Shown: positions 27,290 through 35,987 of the stretch, piece after piece
Layout of the letters: every line of letters starts with the position of its first letter
Position numbering within the stretch: position 1 is the stretch's first letter
NCBI GenBank assembly: GCA_963787895.1
Contig: CAWBEX010000002.1
Coordinates: 248,001-312,000, forward strand
Direction of reading: 5' to 3'
Source: Anderseniella sp963787895
GTDB taxonomy: Bacteria; Pseudomonadota; Alphaproteobacteria; Rhizobiales; Aestuariivirgaceae
DNA length: 64,000 nucleotides
Translations under genes and position numbers: made by a program
The notes under the pieces: generated by a model
Seen by the model: only the letters and a program-made list of their open reading frames with translations
Databases searched by the model: none
Told to the model about the DNA's origin: nothing

Positions 27290-28624
27290 TTGCAGACGTC
27301 GACCATACAAGAAGGCGAGAAGAGCCGCGATACTGTAAACCGGACAGGCTTGCTCTACGCGCTCGTGCCATTTTTGCTGACCTGTATGGCCATTGCGGCG
27401 TGGTTCTATTTCTCGGCGACGGCCGACACGCGCACCTACAAGATCGGCGCAGACCAGCGCGGCACCGACAGTTACGAACTACTCGAGGCGCTCGCCGAAC
27501 AATCTCAGCTCGTCAACGAGGACCTGAAACTCAAGGTGTTTCAGACAGCAGGCAGCAGCGAAAGCCTCAAGCTGCTGGAAGATGGCATTATAGACTTCGC
27601 AGCAATTCCTGCTGATGCCATATCAAGGCCCAATCTTTCCATGGCCGCGATACTCTTTCCCGACACATACCACCTTATTGTGCGCCGCGATTCAGGCATC
27701 CGGTCGGTCAGGGATTTGCCTGGTAAAACCGTTGGACTGCCTTCGCTCAACTCGTCGGAGTACCGTTCGTTCTGGTACATCATCGACCAGTATACAGTGC
27801 AGCCAGAGCGTTTTCGCGCGATACCACTAGGCGCCGAGGCGTCCTATCAGTCGCTGAGGTCGGGCGAAGTGGATGCCATCTTTGTAATGCGCGCACCCGG
27901 CAACAGGCGTTTGAAGTGGCTGGCAGACGCAGTCCAGATCGACATTCTGGAGATCGACCAGGCAGCAGCCATGCAGGTCAAGCGCCCTGCCCTGCAACCG
28001 GCTGTCCTGGCACTTGGAACCTATTCCGGCACTCCTGCCTTGCCAAACCGTTCCATTGCCACTGTTGCCACCGACCGCATTCTCGTTGTCAGATCAGATG
28101 TACCTGAAGAAGTGGTGCGGGCAGTTACGGCAACCCTGTTTGAAAACCAGCGCGATCTGTCACTTTCATCGCGGCTGGCAGGTTTTGTACGTCAACCCAA
28201 CCTCACAGGCGCGACCTTGCTGCCTATTCACCCTGGCGCAACCGCCTTTTACAACCGTGATCAACCCAGCTTTTTTCAGGAAAACGCTGAACCGATCGGC
28301 GTCAGCGTGTCTGTCATTGCCATCCTTGCTTCACTGTTGCTTTGGGCAAGGCGGCGCTGGGTGGAGAGCCAGAAAGGCAGAGTCGACGTTTACAATCTTG
28401 ATCTGCTCAAGATCACTGCGTCCGGCAGAACCGCTTCATCGCTTGATGAATTAACACAACACAGACAGACACTCTTTGAAATGCTCGATCAGGTGGTCCA
28501 TGACCTTGACCGGGATAAAATCGACGGAGAGGGATTCCAGTATTTTGCCTTCACTTGGCGCGTAGCTCTGGATACAATTTCACGCCGTGAAACGGAACTC
28601 TCTGTCAGCGAAGACAGGATATAG
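27290..28624 (+). CDS. Membrane-anchored TAXI-family TRAP solute-binding protein
   Basis: A 444-residue protein with an N-terminal membrane segment (LLYALVPFLLTCMAIAAWFYF, about 20-42), a periplasmic TAXI domain (about 50-325: YKIGADQRGTDSYELLEALA, VGLPSLNSSEYRSFWYIID, LRSGEVDAIFVMRAPG) and a second membrane helix (IGVSVSVIAILASLLLWARRRW, about 330-350). A cytoplasmic tail of about 90 residues follows. The domain resembles TAXI solute-binding proteins, but a second helix and cytoplasmic tail point to sensing or scaffolding rather than simple uptake. No DctMQ genes adjoin it. A TTG at 27290 preceded by a G-rich box (GGGGGG) is the likely start. The stop is 4 nt before the next gene. Confidence 0.75.
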   Translation: MQTSTIQEGEKSRDTVNRTGLLYALVPFLLTCMAIAAWFYFSATADTRTYKIGADQRGTDSYELLEALAEQSQLVNEDLKLKVFQTAGSSESLKLLEDGIIDFAAIPADAISRPNLSMAAILFPDTYHLIVRRDSGIRSVRDLPGKTVGLPSLNSSEYRSFWYIIDQYTVQPERFRAIPLGAEASYQSLRSGEVDAIFVMRAPGNRRLKWLADAVQIDILEIDQAAAMQVKRPALQPAVLALGTYSGTPALPNRSIATVATDRILVVRSDVPEEVVRAVTATLFENQRDLSLSSRLAGFVRQPNLTGATLLPIHPGATAFYNRDQPSFFQENAEPIGVSVSVIAILASLLLWARRRWVESQKGRVDVYNLDLLKITASGRTASSLDELTQHRQTLFEMLDQVVHDLDRDKIDGEGFQYFAFTWRVALDTISRRETELSVSEDRI

Positions 28625-28628
28625 ACAC

Positions 28629-29780
28629 ATGCCGACAATTACCTGCATCGAAGACCTGCGACTGCTGGCCCAAAGGCGAGTGCCGCGAATGTTCTACGAC
28701 TATGCGGACTCAGGCTCGTACACAGAAAGCACCTACCGTTCCAACCAAAGCGATTTTTCAAGAATCAAGCTTCGACAGCGCGTTGCCGTGGACATGGACA
28801 ACCGCACCACCGAAACAACGATGATCGGCGAGAAGGTTTCAATGCCCGTCGCCATTGCACCAACCGGCCTGACCGGAATGCAGCACGCCGACGGTGAAAT
28901 CCTGGCCGCCAAAGCAGCAGAAAAGTTCGGCGTGCCATTCACGCTTTCCACCATGTCCATTTGCTCCATCGAGGATGTGGCCGAACACACCAGCAAACCG
29001 TTCTGGTTTCAGCTCTACGTGATGCGCGATCGCGAGTTCACTGCCAACCTGATAGACCGGGCCAAGGCGGCCGGATGTTCAGCTCTGGTTCTCACAGTAG
29101 ACTTGCAGATACTTGGCCAACGCCACAAGGACGTGAAGAACGGGTTGAGCGCACCGCCTAGACCAACCATTGCCAACATGATCAACCTGGCCATGAAGCC
29201 TCGCTGGTGCCTGGGTATGCTTGGCACCAGGCGCAGAACTTTTCGCAATATCGTGGGTCACGCCAAGGGTGTTGACGACATGTCCTCACTGGCAAGCTGG
29301 ACCAGTGAGCAATTCGACCCCCGGCTCAACTGGAAGGACCTGGACTGGATCAAGAAGCGGTGGGGCGGCAAGATCATTCTGAAGGGGATTATCGACCCGG
29401 AAGACGCCAAGATGGCACTGAAGGTTGGGGCAGACGCACTGATCGTGTCCAACCATGGGGGCCGCCAGCTTGATGGGGCTGTGTCGTCGATATCGGCGCT
29501 GCCGGCCATTGTGGATGCAGTGGGCAGCAAGGTCGAACTCCACATGGATGGCGGCATCCGCACCGGCCAGGACGTGCTCAAAGCAAAGGCTCTGGGCGCA
29601 AAGGGCACATATATCGGCCGTGCATTCCTATATGGTCTGGGTGCCATGGGTGAAAAAGGCGTCACGACAACCCTGGAGATTATCCAAAAGGAACTGGATA
29701 TCACCATGGCGTTGTGCGGACTGCGCGATGTGAATGACTTGTCGCGCGATGTGCTGCTGATGCCGGACAGATGGTGGTAG
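28629..29780 (+). CDS. lldD: FMN-dependent alpha-hydroxy-acid dehydrogenase (L-lactate dehydrogenase type)
   Basis: A 383-residue FMN enzyme that oxidises an L-2-hydroxy acid to the 2-oxo acid, usually at the cytoplasmic face of the inner membrane. The family's YDYADSGSYTESTYRSN start, the FMN-binding APTGLTGMQHADGE and LSTMSICSIEDVA, and the active-site loop VSNHGGRQLDGA (His276, Arg279) are all present. The last FMN phosphate site is HMDGGIRTGQDVLKA. Length is typical. lldD is the closest named relative, but glycolate, mandelate or other hydroxy acids are possible. It starts 4 nt after the TAXI gene and overlaps the next gene by 10 nt, so all three are coupled. Confidence 0.9.
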   Translation: MPTITCIEDLRLLAQRRVPRMFYDYADSGSYTESTYRSNQSDFSRIKLRQRVAVDMDNRTTETTMIGEKVSMPVAIAPTGLTGMQHADGEILAAKAAEKFGVPFTLSTMSICSIEDVAEHTSKPFWFQLYVMRDREFTANLIDRAKAAGCSALVLTVDLQILGQRHKDVKNGLSAPPRPTIANMINLAMKPRWCLGMLGTRRRTFRNIVGHAKGVDDMSSLASWTSEQFDPRLNWKDLDWIKKRWGGKIILKGIIDPEDAKMALKVGADALIVSNHGGRQLDGAVSSISALPAIVDAVGSKVELHMDGGIRTGQDVLKAKALGAKGTYIGRAFLYGLGAMGEKGVTTTLEIIQKELDITMALCGLRDVNDLSRDVLLMPDRWW

Positions 29781-30262
29781 ATCCAGGCAGCCTGGCTGCA
29801 ATCGAACGCGCCTTTCAGGGGGAAGTGTTCGGCGTTGCCATGTACTCCTCAATGGCCGAGGCCCAGACCGACCCGTTCCGGCGCTGGCAATGGCACTGTC
29901 TCTTGCAGCTGGAAATCGAGACCAAGGCGACCACGGCTGAGTTGCTTGAACAGCTTGGCGGCAACACTCTGGAAGACCCGCACGAGACAGCAAAGGGCCA
30001 TGACGAAGCCCGCCGCATAATGCATATGGCGTGGGCGGACATGATCCGCGAGTTCGCAAGTGATCTGCCTGAACTGGTACAGGAATATGCCGAGATGGAG
30101 GCCCAAGCCGGGTTGTCAGGCGCGAATGGCGATGTACTCAGGCGGTTGACGCTCCACGAGGAAGCTACACTTGCCTTCTGCGAGGCGGAGCTGGCCGGTC
30201 AAAGCGGATCAGCCATCGACCCGGTGATTGCAATGCTGGAGAGTCCGCCTGCCCGGCCTTGA
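29771..30262 (+). CDS. Small ferritin-like helical protein
   Basis: A 163-residue soluble, all-helical, acidic protein. Spaced acidic and His residues in helices (ERAFQGEVFGVAMYSSMAEA, LLQLEIETKATTAELLEQL, HEEATLAFCEAELAG) suggest a ferritin/rubrerythrin-like four-helix bundle with a possible di-metal site. I do not recognise a named family. Its start overlaps the 3' end of the hydroxy-acid dehydrogenase gene by 10 nt, so translation is coupled. That argues for a shared role, perhaps handling peroxide or a redox partner of the flavoenzyme (inference). It converges with the enamidase gene. Confidence 0.65.
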   Translation: MVVDPGSLAAIERAFQGEVFGVAMYSSMAEAQTDPFRRWQWHCLLQLEIETKATTAELLEQLGGNTLEDPHETAKGHDEARRIMHMAWADMIREFASDLPELVQEYAEMEAQAGLSGANGDVLRRLTLHEEATLAFCEAELAGQSGSAIDPVIAMLESPPARP

Positions 30263-30304
30263 CCAGCAAACTTAACGGACCTCTGTCAATTGGCGCGCCG
30301 CAAC

Positions 30305-31498
30305 TCAATGCCCGCCTCCCGCTGGCACCGGCGCTGCTTTGACAGCTTCTGGTACATTCTGGGCCGGCGGTGTGTTGCGTGAACGACCCGAGCGCACATA
30401 ACCATCAATTATGGTCATGCCGACACCTGGTAAATTGCCCAGTTGTATCGATTCCAGCATATCCTTGCCCGGCGCATGCTGGGCCTGATCAACAAACACG
30501 AAATCAGCAGAACGGCCAACCTCGATTATACCGCAATCAAGTTCGCGCCGTCGTGCGGTGTTGCCGGTTCCGAAGCACCATGCCGTTTCAGCCTTCACAT
30601 TGCCCAGGCTGGAAAGCATCGCAATCATGCGCAGGATACCAAGCGGCTGCACACCGGACCCGGCTGGCCCGTCAGTGCCAAGTATGAGTTGGTCCAGCTT
30701 GCCGAGTTCTCGCGCCGTGTTCAGCGTCAGAAGGGCCGCACGCTCATTGCCATTGTGCACTATCTCAAGCGCCGCCTTGCAGTTTTCACACAAGCATATG
30801 ATCTGGTCATCCGGCAGCGCCGAGTGCCCGCCATTGATATGGCCCACAACATCCGTTCCGGTTTCCAGCACCATGTCTGCATCAATCAGCCCCGAACCGG
30901 GGATCGACGGCCCGCCAGTATGTATGGTCGACTGGATGCCATACTTGCGCGCCCATGATACCATCTCGCTGGCCGTTTTGCCGTCCTTTACGGTGCCAAG
31001 TCCCACCTCTCCGAGGAACTTCACGCCCGCATCAGAAAGCTCCTTGAAGTCGTGTTCCTCCATGCCGTGTTCGATCACCGGTGCGCCAGCCAGCACCTTG
31101 ACGCCTGACGGTCTGAAATTCTCGTACCAGCGTTGAGCAGCAATGGACATTGCCTTGAGACCTACAATGTCTTTCGGCCTGCCCGGCATATGTACTTCAC
31201 CTGCGGAGATCATGCAGGTCACGCCACCGTGCAGCGTCGAATCTATCCAGTTAAGCTGTTGCTGGCGCGGAGTATAGTCGCCGACAACCGGATGCACATG
31301 GCTGTCGATCAGCCCCGGTGATACGGTTGTGCCATGCGCATCGATCAGCGTGTCGGCATTGTCGATGTCCAAGCTCTTTGCCTTGCCTATGGCGGCTATC
31401 TTGCCATCTACCGCAATGATGCAATCACTGTCGGCTACCGGTTCTTCAATCCTGCCTGTCAGAATGCGGCCGATGTTCTTGATGACAAGTTTGGACAT
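30305..31498 (-). CDS. ena: Enamidase-type amidohydrolase
   Basis: A 397-residue metal-dependent amidohydrolase very like the enamidase of Eubacterium barkeri nicotinate fermentation, which hydrolyses 6-oxo-1,4,5,6-tetrahydronicotinate to 2-formylglutarate and ammonia. Likely metal ligands are His67 and His69 (LIDSHVHP), Glu164 (FLGEVGLGT), His193 (IHTGGPSIP), His220 (GHINGG) and Asp276 (GTDGPAG). The segments GGVTCMISAGEVHMPGRPKD and SRNTPPA near the C-terminus also match from memory. No other nicotinate genes are in the window, so the natural substrate may be another cyclic enamide or imide. It is on the minus strand just after (17 nt) the MarR-type regulator gene. Confidence 0.8.
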   Translation of the reverse strand: MSKLVIKNIGRILTGRIEEPVADSDCIIAVDGKIAAIGKAKSLDIDNADTLIDAHGTTVSPGLIDSHVHPVVGDYTPRQQQLNWIDSTLHGGVTCMISAGEVHMPGRPKDIVGLKAMSIAAQRWYENFRPSGVKVLAGAPVIEHGMEEHDFKELSDAGVKFLGEVGLGTVKDGKTASEMVSWARKYGIQSTIHTGGPSIPGSGLIDADMVLETGTDVVGHINGGHSALPDDQIICLCENCKAALEIVHNGNERAALLTLNTARELGKLDQLILGTDGPAGSGVQPLGILRMIAMLSSLGNVKAETAWCFGTGNTARRRELDCGIIEVGRSADFVFVDQAQHAPGKDMLESIQLGNLPGVGMTIIDGYVRSGRSRNTPPAQNVPEAVKAAPVPAGGGH

Positions 31499-31515
31499 TG
31501 CTGGTTCTCCGTTGG

Positions 31516-31962
31516 CTAAGTCAGTTTTTTCAGAAGAACGTTGAGTTGCACCCGCTCCGATGCACTAAGTGAAGTCACCGTACGATTGGTAATTTCAGCG
31601 GCCTTTGCAACCAGCCAGTAGTATGTACTGCGGCCTTGCGGCGTGAGGTCAAGATAGATGCGGCGCTGGTCGCGGTCATCGCGGCGGGTTTGTATGAGGC
31701 CGCGCTTTCGCAATCGGTCGGCAACCCCCTTGATGGTAGCGGCATCCATCGCCGCCTGGCGCCCAAGTTCATTCTGCGATAGCGCACCGCACTCGTGCAG
31801 CTTCGCCAAAGCGGCAAATTGTGTCGGGGTGAAGTCCGGTATCATGTCATTGAAAATCGACAAATGCCGCTGCTGCGCACGCCGCAGCAGGAAGCCTACC
31901 TGATCATCAAGACTGTAGTGCCGGTCTTCACTATCTTGCTCAGGCGCAGGCTTCGTTGACAT
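31516..31962 (-). CDS. MarR-family transcriptional regulator
   Basis: A 148-residue winged-helix regulator with the MarR layout: dimer helix (VGFLLRRAQQRHLSIFNDMI), helix-turn-helix (LSQNELGRQAAMDAATIKGVADRLRKRGL, seen in part: AMDAATIKGVADRLRKRG) and wing (QTRRDDRDQRRIYLDLTPQG). MarR proteins usually repress neighbouring catabolic or efflux genes and release DNA on binding a phenolic or related ligand. It lies 17 nt upstream of the enamidase gene on the same strand, so it most likely regulates its own operon and the enamidase. The long upstream gap (31963-32309) would hold the operator. Confidence 0.9.
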   Translation of the reverse strand: MSTKPAPEQDSEDRHYSLDDQVGFLLRRAQQRHLSIFNDMIPDFTPTQFAALAKLHECGALSQNELGRQAAMDAATIKGVADRLRKRGLIQTRRDDRDQRRIYLDLTPQGRSTYYWLVAKAAEITNRTVTSLSASERVQLNVLLKKLT

Positions 31963-32309
31963 CAGCTGGCAATTCCGTGCTCAAGATTGGCTTGGCGAAG
32001 TGAGCGCAATGTTGGCAGCAATTTCATCGGAATGCAATTTTGTTGGTGCGCATACATGTTTGGAGACGCTGGCATTACCCCAACTGCGTCTGGCCCCTCA
32101 TCACCTCTGCATTGATTTCCAACTTGCTGCGAACGGCCGAACTGCTCGCATGGACTTAGGTCTGATGCCGCCTCCCGCATCGGTCTGATCGGGCAAGCCT
32201 TATCGGTTGAAATGGTCCGAAAACTTGCCGGACGCTTGGCCATATTGCTCCATCTGCTTTCATGACAGTTTTGTGAAGAACTCATGACAACCACATTGGA
32301 TTTGCAAAA
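31963..32309. other. Intergenic region between marR (minus) and DUF4956 gene (plus)
   Basis: A 347-bp divergent gap. It should contain promoters for both directions, but I see no convincing operator or terminator. Reading frames within it have no protein-like composition. Confidence 0.5.
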
Positions 32310-32921
32310 ATGGACCTAAAAGAATTCTGGACAATTTTCGATCCAGGCAATCCCATTTCTGAGCTTGTGGCACGCTTTGCCATCAACACCGTGGCGATGA
32401 TCCTGCTCATCTTCTTTATGTATTACCGAAGGTATCGTGACCGGGAACTGGCAACCACAGCATCGATGTTCAACATTTTTGCATTCGCCGTGCTAACCGT
32501 CCTGTCAAGCGTACAATTCAGCATTGCTGCCGGCTTCGGGCTGTTTGCCATTCTGGCGCTTTTCAGCCTGCGCTCCGAGCAGATCGAGAAGATCGAGATT
32601 GCCTATTTCTTCGGGGCAATCGCGATAGCGGTAATCTGTTCGGTGCAAGGCACCAGCCTGCACTTTGTCATGGCAATTTCGCTGTTCGTGTTGCTTGGGG
32701 CATGGATCCTCGATCATCCGAAAATGATGAAGTCGGCCAGCAGCGCAAAGCTGGTTCTCGACAAGATTGATCCTCATGTCCTGTCTGATCCCGAGGCGAT
32801 GCGATCACAACTGGCCGAACAACTGGGCGTGGAGATCATGAATTTCCAGATCACCGAGCTCAATTACGTGAACGACCTCGCCCTGATCAATGTCTACTAC
32901 AAGAACGAGGCGCGCGCGTGA
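32310..32921 (+). CDS. DUF4956 membrane protein
   Basis: A 203-residue inner-membrane protein with four hydrophobic segments in residues 20-135 (FAINTVAMILLIFFMYY, FAVLTVLSSVQFSIAAGFGLFAILALFSL seen in part, IEIAYFFGAIAIAVICSV, FVMAISLFVLLGAWIL). The conserved cytoplasmic motif FSLRSEQIEKIEIAYFF marks the DUF4956 family. The soluble C-terminus (about 140-203) is alpha/beta. DUF4956 genes are often beside VTC-domain genes, as here: the VTC reading frame begins 4 nt before this gene's stop. The pair is thought to concern polyphosphate or cell-surface polymers, but its function is not established. Confidence 0.85.
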   Translation: MDLKEFWTIFDPGNPISELVARFAINTVAMILLIFFMYYRRYRDRELATTASMFNIFAFAVLTVLSSVQFSIAAGFGLFAILALFSLRSEQIEKIEIAYFFGAIAIAVICSVQGTSLHFVMAISLFVLLGAWILDHPKMMKSASSAKLVLDKIDPHVLSDPEAMRSQLAEQLGVEIMNFQITELNYVNDLALINVYYKNEARA

Positions 32922-33761
32922 TGACCTTTCACAACCCGAATTTCCCCCGCACTGCAAAGCTCGGCTGGCTACTCAACAGCTTCGAACCGATCACACTTGA
33001 TGGCCTGAACGAAAAAGCGGAGATGCTTTCGCGCATAGACAACAAGTATGTTGTCAGAACACCGGCGCTGCGAAAGGTCATGGCAGAGATTTCCGGTCAG
33101 TTTGAAATCCTGGATATCAATTCCTGCCGGGCTTTCCAATATGTTACGCGCTATTTCGATGATCCGCAGCGAAGCGCCTACTACGAGCATCATCAGGGCT
33201 TGCGCAAGGGGTTCAAGGTCCGCGTGCGCAGATATGCAGATGCCGGCCTCTGTTTTCTTGAAGTCAAGGTAAAGGGAAAGCGCGGTCGGACCGTAAAGCA
33301 TCGCCTGCCCTACGACCCAAAGGACCTTGGAAATCTGAACTCCTGAGGCCATCCAATTCGCAAAGGACACTTATGGAGACCACTACGACAAACCATTTGA
33401 CTATAACCTCAAGCCAGCCCTGAACCTGCAGTACAAGCGCGTTACCCTGGTTTCCAAATCAGGTGGCGAACGCCTGACTATCGACACCGGAATGCAATTC
33501 TCCCTGAACGGCAAATGGATCGACATTGATGACGACATTTTTATCGTGGAGACCAAGTCCAGACTTGGCCGCGGTCAGGCAGACGTGAGTTTTCGCGAGG
33601 CCAAGAACCGCCCGACCAAAAGATGCAGCAAGTATTGCATAGGCATGGCTGCTCTTGGCGAAGTTGTGAAATGGAACCGGTTCATACCGACCATGCGGAA
33701 GCTCAACCTGATTGACGGGCTGACAATGAAGCAGTTCCAGCTTGATGAGATCGCTGCCTGA
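32918..33761 (+). pseudogene. VTC-domain (polyphosphate-polymerase-like) gene, split by a frameshift
   Basis: VTC domains synthesise or bind polyphosphate. The first frame (32918-33346, 142 residues) carries the domain start, SRIDNKYVV, YVTRYFDDPQRSAYYEHHQG, KGFKVRVRRY and FLEVKVKGKRGRTVKHRLPY, and stops with TGA at 33344. The rest continues in the +1 frame from about 33339 (EAIQFAKDTYGDHYDKPFDY, LKPALNLQYKRVTLVSKSGG, FIVETKSRLGRGQAD, MAALGEVVKWNRFIPTMRKL) to 33761. Both halves have normal family sequence with no other damage. The break is therefore either very recent, a sequencing/assembly error, or (less likely) a recoding site. It is translationally coupled to DUF4956 by a 4-nt overlap. 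Confidence 0.8.
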
Positions 33762-33800
33762 GGTACGGGCCTGATAACCATCACCACTTTCGTCTGATTA

Positions 33801-33830
33801 CAAAGCCAGCAGTCACTCATGCCTGCTGGC
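33801..33830 (-). terminator. Hairpin at the end of zur
   Basis: An 8-bp perfect stem (GCCAGCAG at 33805-33812 with CTGCTGGC at 33823-33830) spans the zur stop codon. On the minus strand it is followed by TTTGT, a weak T tract, so it may act as a terminator for the znuC-znuB-zur transcript. Confidence 0.45.
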
Positions 33831-34227
33831 AGGGGCTGCAGGTGCCGCGCAACTCGATGGTGGTCTTCTTGAGTGCGAAACCGGCATCACCGGCCAGTGA
33901 TTTCAGCCGCCCCGCAAGCTCTTCATCGGTAATTTCATTCACCTGTCCACAACCCTCGCAGATCATGAAGGCGATGGTCTCCTGGCTATCACAGTCCGGG
34001 TGACGGCAGGCGACAAACGCATTGAGGCTTTCCAGCCTGTGAACGAAGCCATATTCCACCAGCTTCTCAAGAGCACGGTAGACCTGAAGTGGTGCCCGGA
34101 ACCCCCGGTCGCGAAGCTGGTCGAGTATGGTGTAGGCGCTGAGTGGGCCTTGCGCCTGTGCAAGCGCACCCATGACCAGGGACTGGTTCTTAGTAAGGTC
34201 CGAGTTCGAGTGAACATGATTGCTCAT
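33817..34227 (-). CDS. zur: Zinc uptake regulator, Fur family (Zur)
   Basis: A 136-residue Fur-family repressor that shuts off zinc-import genes when zinc is sufficient. It has an N-terminal winged helix (AYTILDQLRDRGFRAPLQVYRALEKLVEYGFVHRLES, seen in part: APLQVYRALEKLVEYGFVHR). The C-terminal metal domain has CRHPDCDS, CEGCGQVNE and the terminal CSPCQQA that form the structural zinc site. The lack of a Fur-type HHHDH signature and its place in the operon point to zinc. The start codon overlaps the znuB stop by 4 nt. Its likely targets are the two dyads between znuC and znuA. Confidence 0.92.
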   Translation of the reverse strand: MSNHVHSNSDLTKNQSLVMGALAQAQGPLSAYTILDQLRDRGFRAPLQVYRALEKLVEYGFVHRLESLNAFVACRHPDCDSQETIAFMICEGCGQVNEITDEELAGRLKSLAGDAGFALKKTTIELRGTCSPCQQA

Positions 34228-35075
34228 GGCCGGTCTCCTTCTTTCACGTCTGAACCAGCTTTTTCAAGATCACTGATTCTTCGCGTCATCATGTTGGGTG
34301 CCGGCAGAATGGAAATTACGAAAAGTGCCAGAGCTGCAACGACGATACTTGGCCCTGCCGGCGTGTCCCACTCCAGCGACCCGAAAAGTCCGCCTACCAC
34401 CGATACAGCGCCGGCCAACGCGGCCAGCAGCGCCATACCTTCCGGACCTGATGAAAATCGACGTGCAGTTGCTGCAGGAATGATCAGCATTGCGGTGATC
34501 AGCAAGACACCTACGATCTTCATTGATATGGCAATAACGGCTGCCATCAGCAGCATGAAAATGATATCTGCGCGCTCTGGTTTCATGCCTTCGGCCTGTG
34601 CCAGTTCACGGTTTACCGTTGCAGCAAAGAGTGGCCGCCAGATAGAAGCGAGAATTGCCAGCACCAGCACACCACCCAGCCAGATGACTGCAATATCAGA
34701 CCGCGACACAGCCAGAATGTCGCCAAACAGAAACCCCATCAGATCCATGCGTATCCACGTCATAAAGGCAAGCACGACAAGACCAAGGGCAAGCGCAGAG
34801 TGCGACAGCAAACCCAGTAGCGCATCGCCCGACAATGTTGCCCGTTTCTGAAGCAGCAACAGCGCAATTGATACAACCGCTGAAATAGCGAAAACCGCAA
34901 GCGTGACATTGACCTCGAACAGAAACGCCAGCGCCACACCAAGCAAAGCGGCGTGGGACAAGGTGTCGCCGAAATAGGCCAGACGGCGCCAAACAATAAA
35001 ACAGCCCAGCGGCCCTGCCACGAGAGCGACACCAATACCGGCGAGGATCGCGCGCGTGAAAAAATCGTCAAGCAT
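34224..35075 (-). CDS. znuB: Zinc ABC transporter permease (ZnuB)
   Basis: A 283-residue inner-membrane permease of the ABC-3 family with about eight hydrophobic segments. Family motifs are GPLGCFIVWRRLAYFGDTLSHAALLG (in part: RRLAYFGDTLSHAALLG) and MKIVGVLLITAMLIIPAATAR. It forms the channel through which ZnuA-delivered zinc passes, driven by ZnuC. The ATG at 35075 overlaps the znuC end by 8 nt, and the stop overlaps the zur start by 4 nt, so the three genes are tightly coupled on the minus strand. An upstream in-frame start at 35153 would lie inside znuC and lacks family similarity. Confidence 0.93.
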   Translation of the reverse strand: MLDDFFTRAILAGIGVALVAGPLGCFIVWRRLAYFGDTLSHAALLGVALAFLFEVNVTLAVFAISAVVSIALLLLQKRATLSGDALLGLLSHSALALGLVVLAFMTWIRMDLMGFLFGDILAVSRSDIAVIWLGGVLVLAILASIWRPLFAATVNRELAQAEGMKPERADIIFMLLMAAVIAISMKIVGVLLITAMLIIPAATARRFSSGPEGMALLAALAGAVSVVGGLFGSLEWDTPAGPSIVVAALALFVISILPAPNMMTRRISDLEKAGSDVKEGDRP

Positions 35076-35925
35076 CGTGTTTTTCCCCGCCATTGTGATG
35101 CATGTGAATGCGCGCTTGCCCGTCATCGTCAAGGCAGCCATCCTCATCGCCATGGCAATGGGCGGTTATGCTGCCATCGCTGTGGCGTACCCGGCCATCA
35201 GGCAGGTGCGTGTGATCATGGTCATGCTCGTATACCGCCAATGTCGAGGTGGCACGCGGGCCAAACAAGGCCTTGTATTCCTGGCTGGATGCGACCGCCG
35301 TTGGCGTTCCTGAACAGCAGACGTGGCCATTGAGGCAAATGACCCGGTCAGTCGCAGCCATGACGACATGCAAATCGTGGGAGATCAGCAAGATTGCGCA
35401 ATGCAACTCATCGCGTATCCGCTTGATCAGATCGTACAATGCGATCTCCCCGGTAAAATCCACACCCTGAACCGGTTCGTCGAGAACCAGCAGCTGTGGT
35501 TTGCGGGCAATGGCGCGGGCCAGCATTACCCGCTGAAACTCGCCACCCGACAGATTACGCACCTCAGCGTTCGCCAAATGGCTGATGCCCGTGGCATCCA
35601 GTGCCGCAGATGCCTCGCTGTGACTGACCTCGCCGGTCAAATGCATGAAGCGGCGCACTGTCAGGGGCAGCGTCCAGTCTACCGAGAGCTTTTGCGGCAC
35701 ATAGGCAATCGTGCGGTTGGGTTGCCGGTGCACGCTGCCTTCATCTGGCTGAATTATGCCAAGCGCCATCTTCGCGGTTGTCGACTTGCCAGAACCGTTA
35801 GGCCCAATCAAGGTAACAATCTCGCCCTTGTCGATGGAAAATGTTACGCCGCGTACAAGCCACCGCCCAGACCGGCTTATGCCAGCATTTTCCAGAGTGA
35901 CGAGCGCTTCGGGTTTTTGCTGCAT
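35068..35925 (-). CDS. znuC: Zinc ABC transporter ATPase (ZnuC)
   Basis: A 285-residue ATPase with Walker A GPNGSGKST, signature LSGGEFQRVMLARAIA, Walker B LLVLDEPVQGVD and switch ISHDLHVVMA. The C-terminus is His/Asp-rich (YEHDHDHTHLPDG, AHCHGDEDG, HMHHNGGEKHDA), a feature of ZnuC proteins that probably binds zinc. It is the first gene of the znuC-znuB-zur operon and diverges from znuA across a 117-bp region that carries Zur-box-like dyads. Confidence 0.93.
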   Translation of the reverse strand: MQQKPEALVTLENAGISRSGRWLVRGVTFSIDKGEIVTLIGPNGSGKSTTAKMALGIIQPDEGSVHRQPNRTIAYVPQKLSVDWTLPLTVRRFMHLTGEVSHSEASAALDATGISHLANAEVRNLSGGEFQRVMLARAIARKPQLLVLDEPVQGVDFTGEIALYDLIKRIRDELHCAILLISHDLHVVMAATDRVICLNGHVCCSGTPTAVASSQEYKALFGPRATSTLAVYEHDHDHTHLPDGRVRHSDGSITAHCHGDEDGCLDDDGQARIHMHHNGGEKHDA

Positions 35926-35987
35926 GGGCCTTGGACAATTTGTCTTGCGATTACCTGCGAGAGGTGTTGCCTCAGCTTATCGCACAC

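Noticed and set aside
33330..33350. Programmed +1 frameshift at the VTC stop codon
   Set aside because: No prfB-like slippery codon or internal Shine-Dalgarno pattern at the proper spacing; mutation or sequencing error is simpler.
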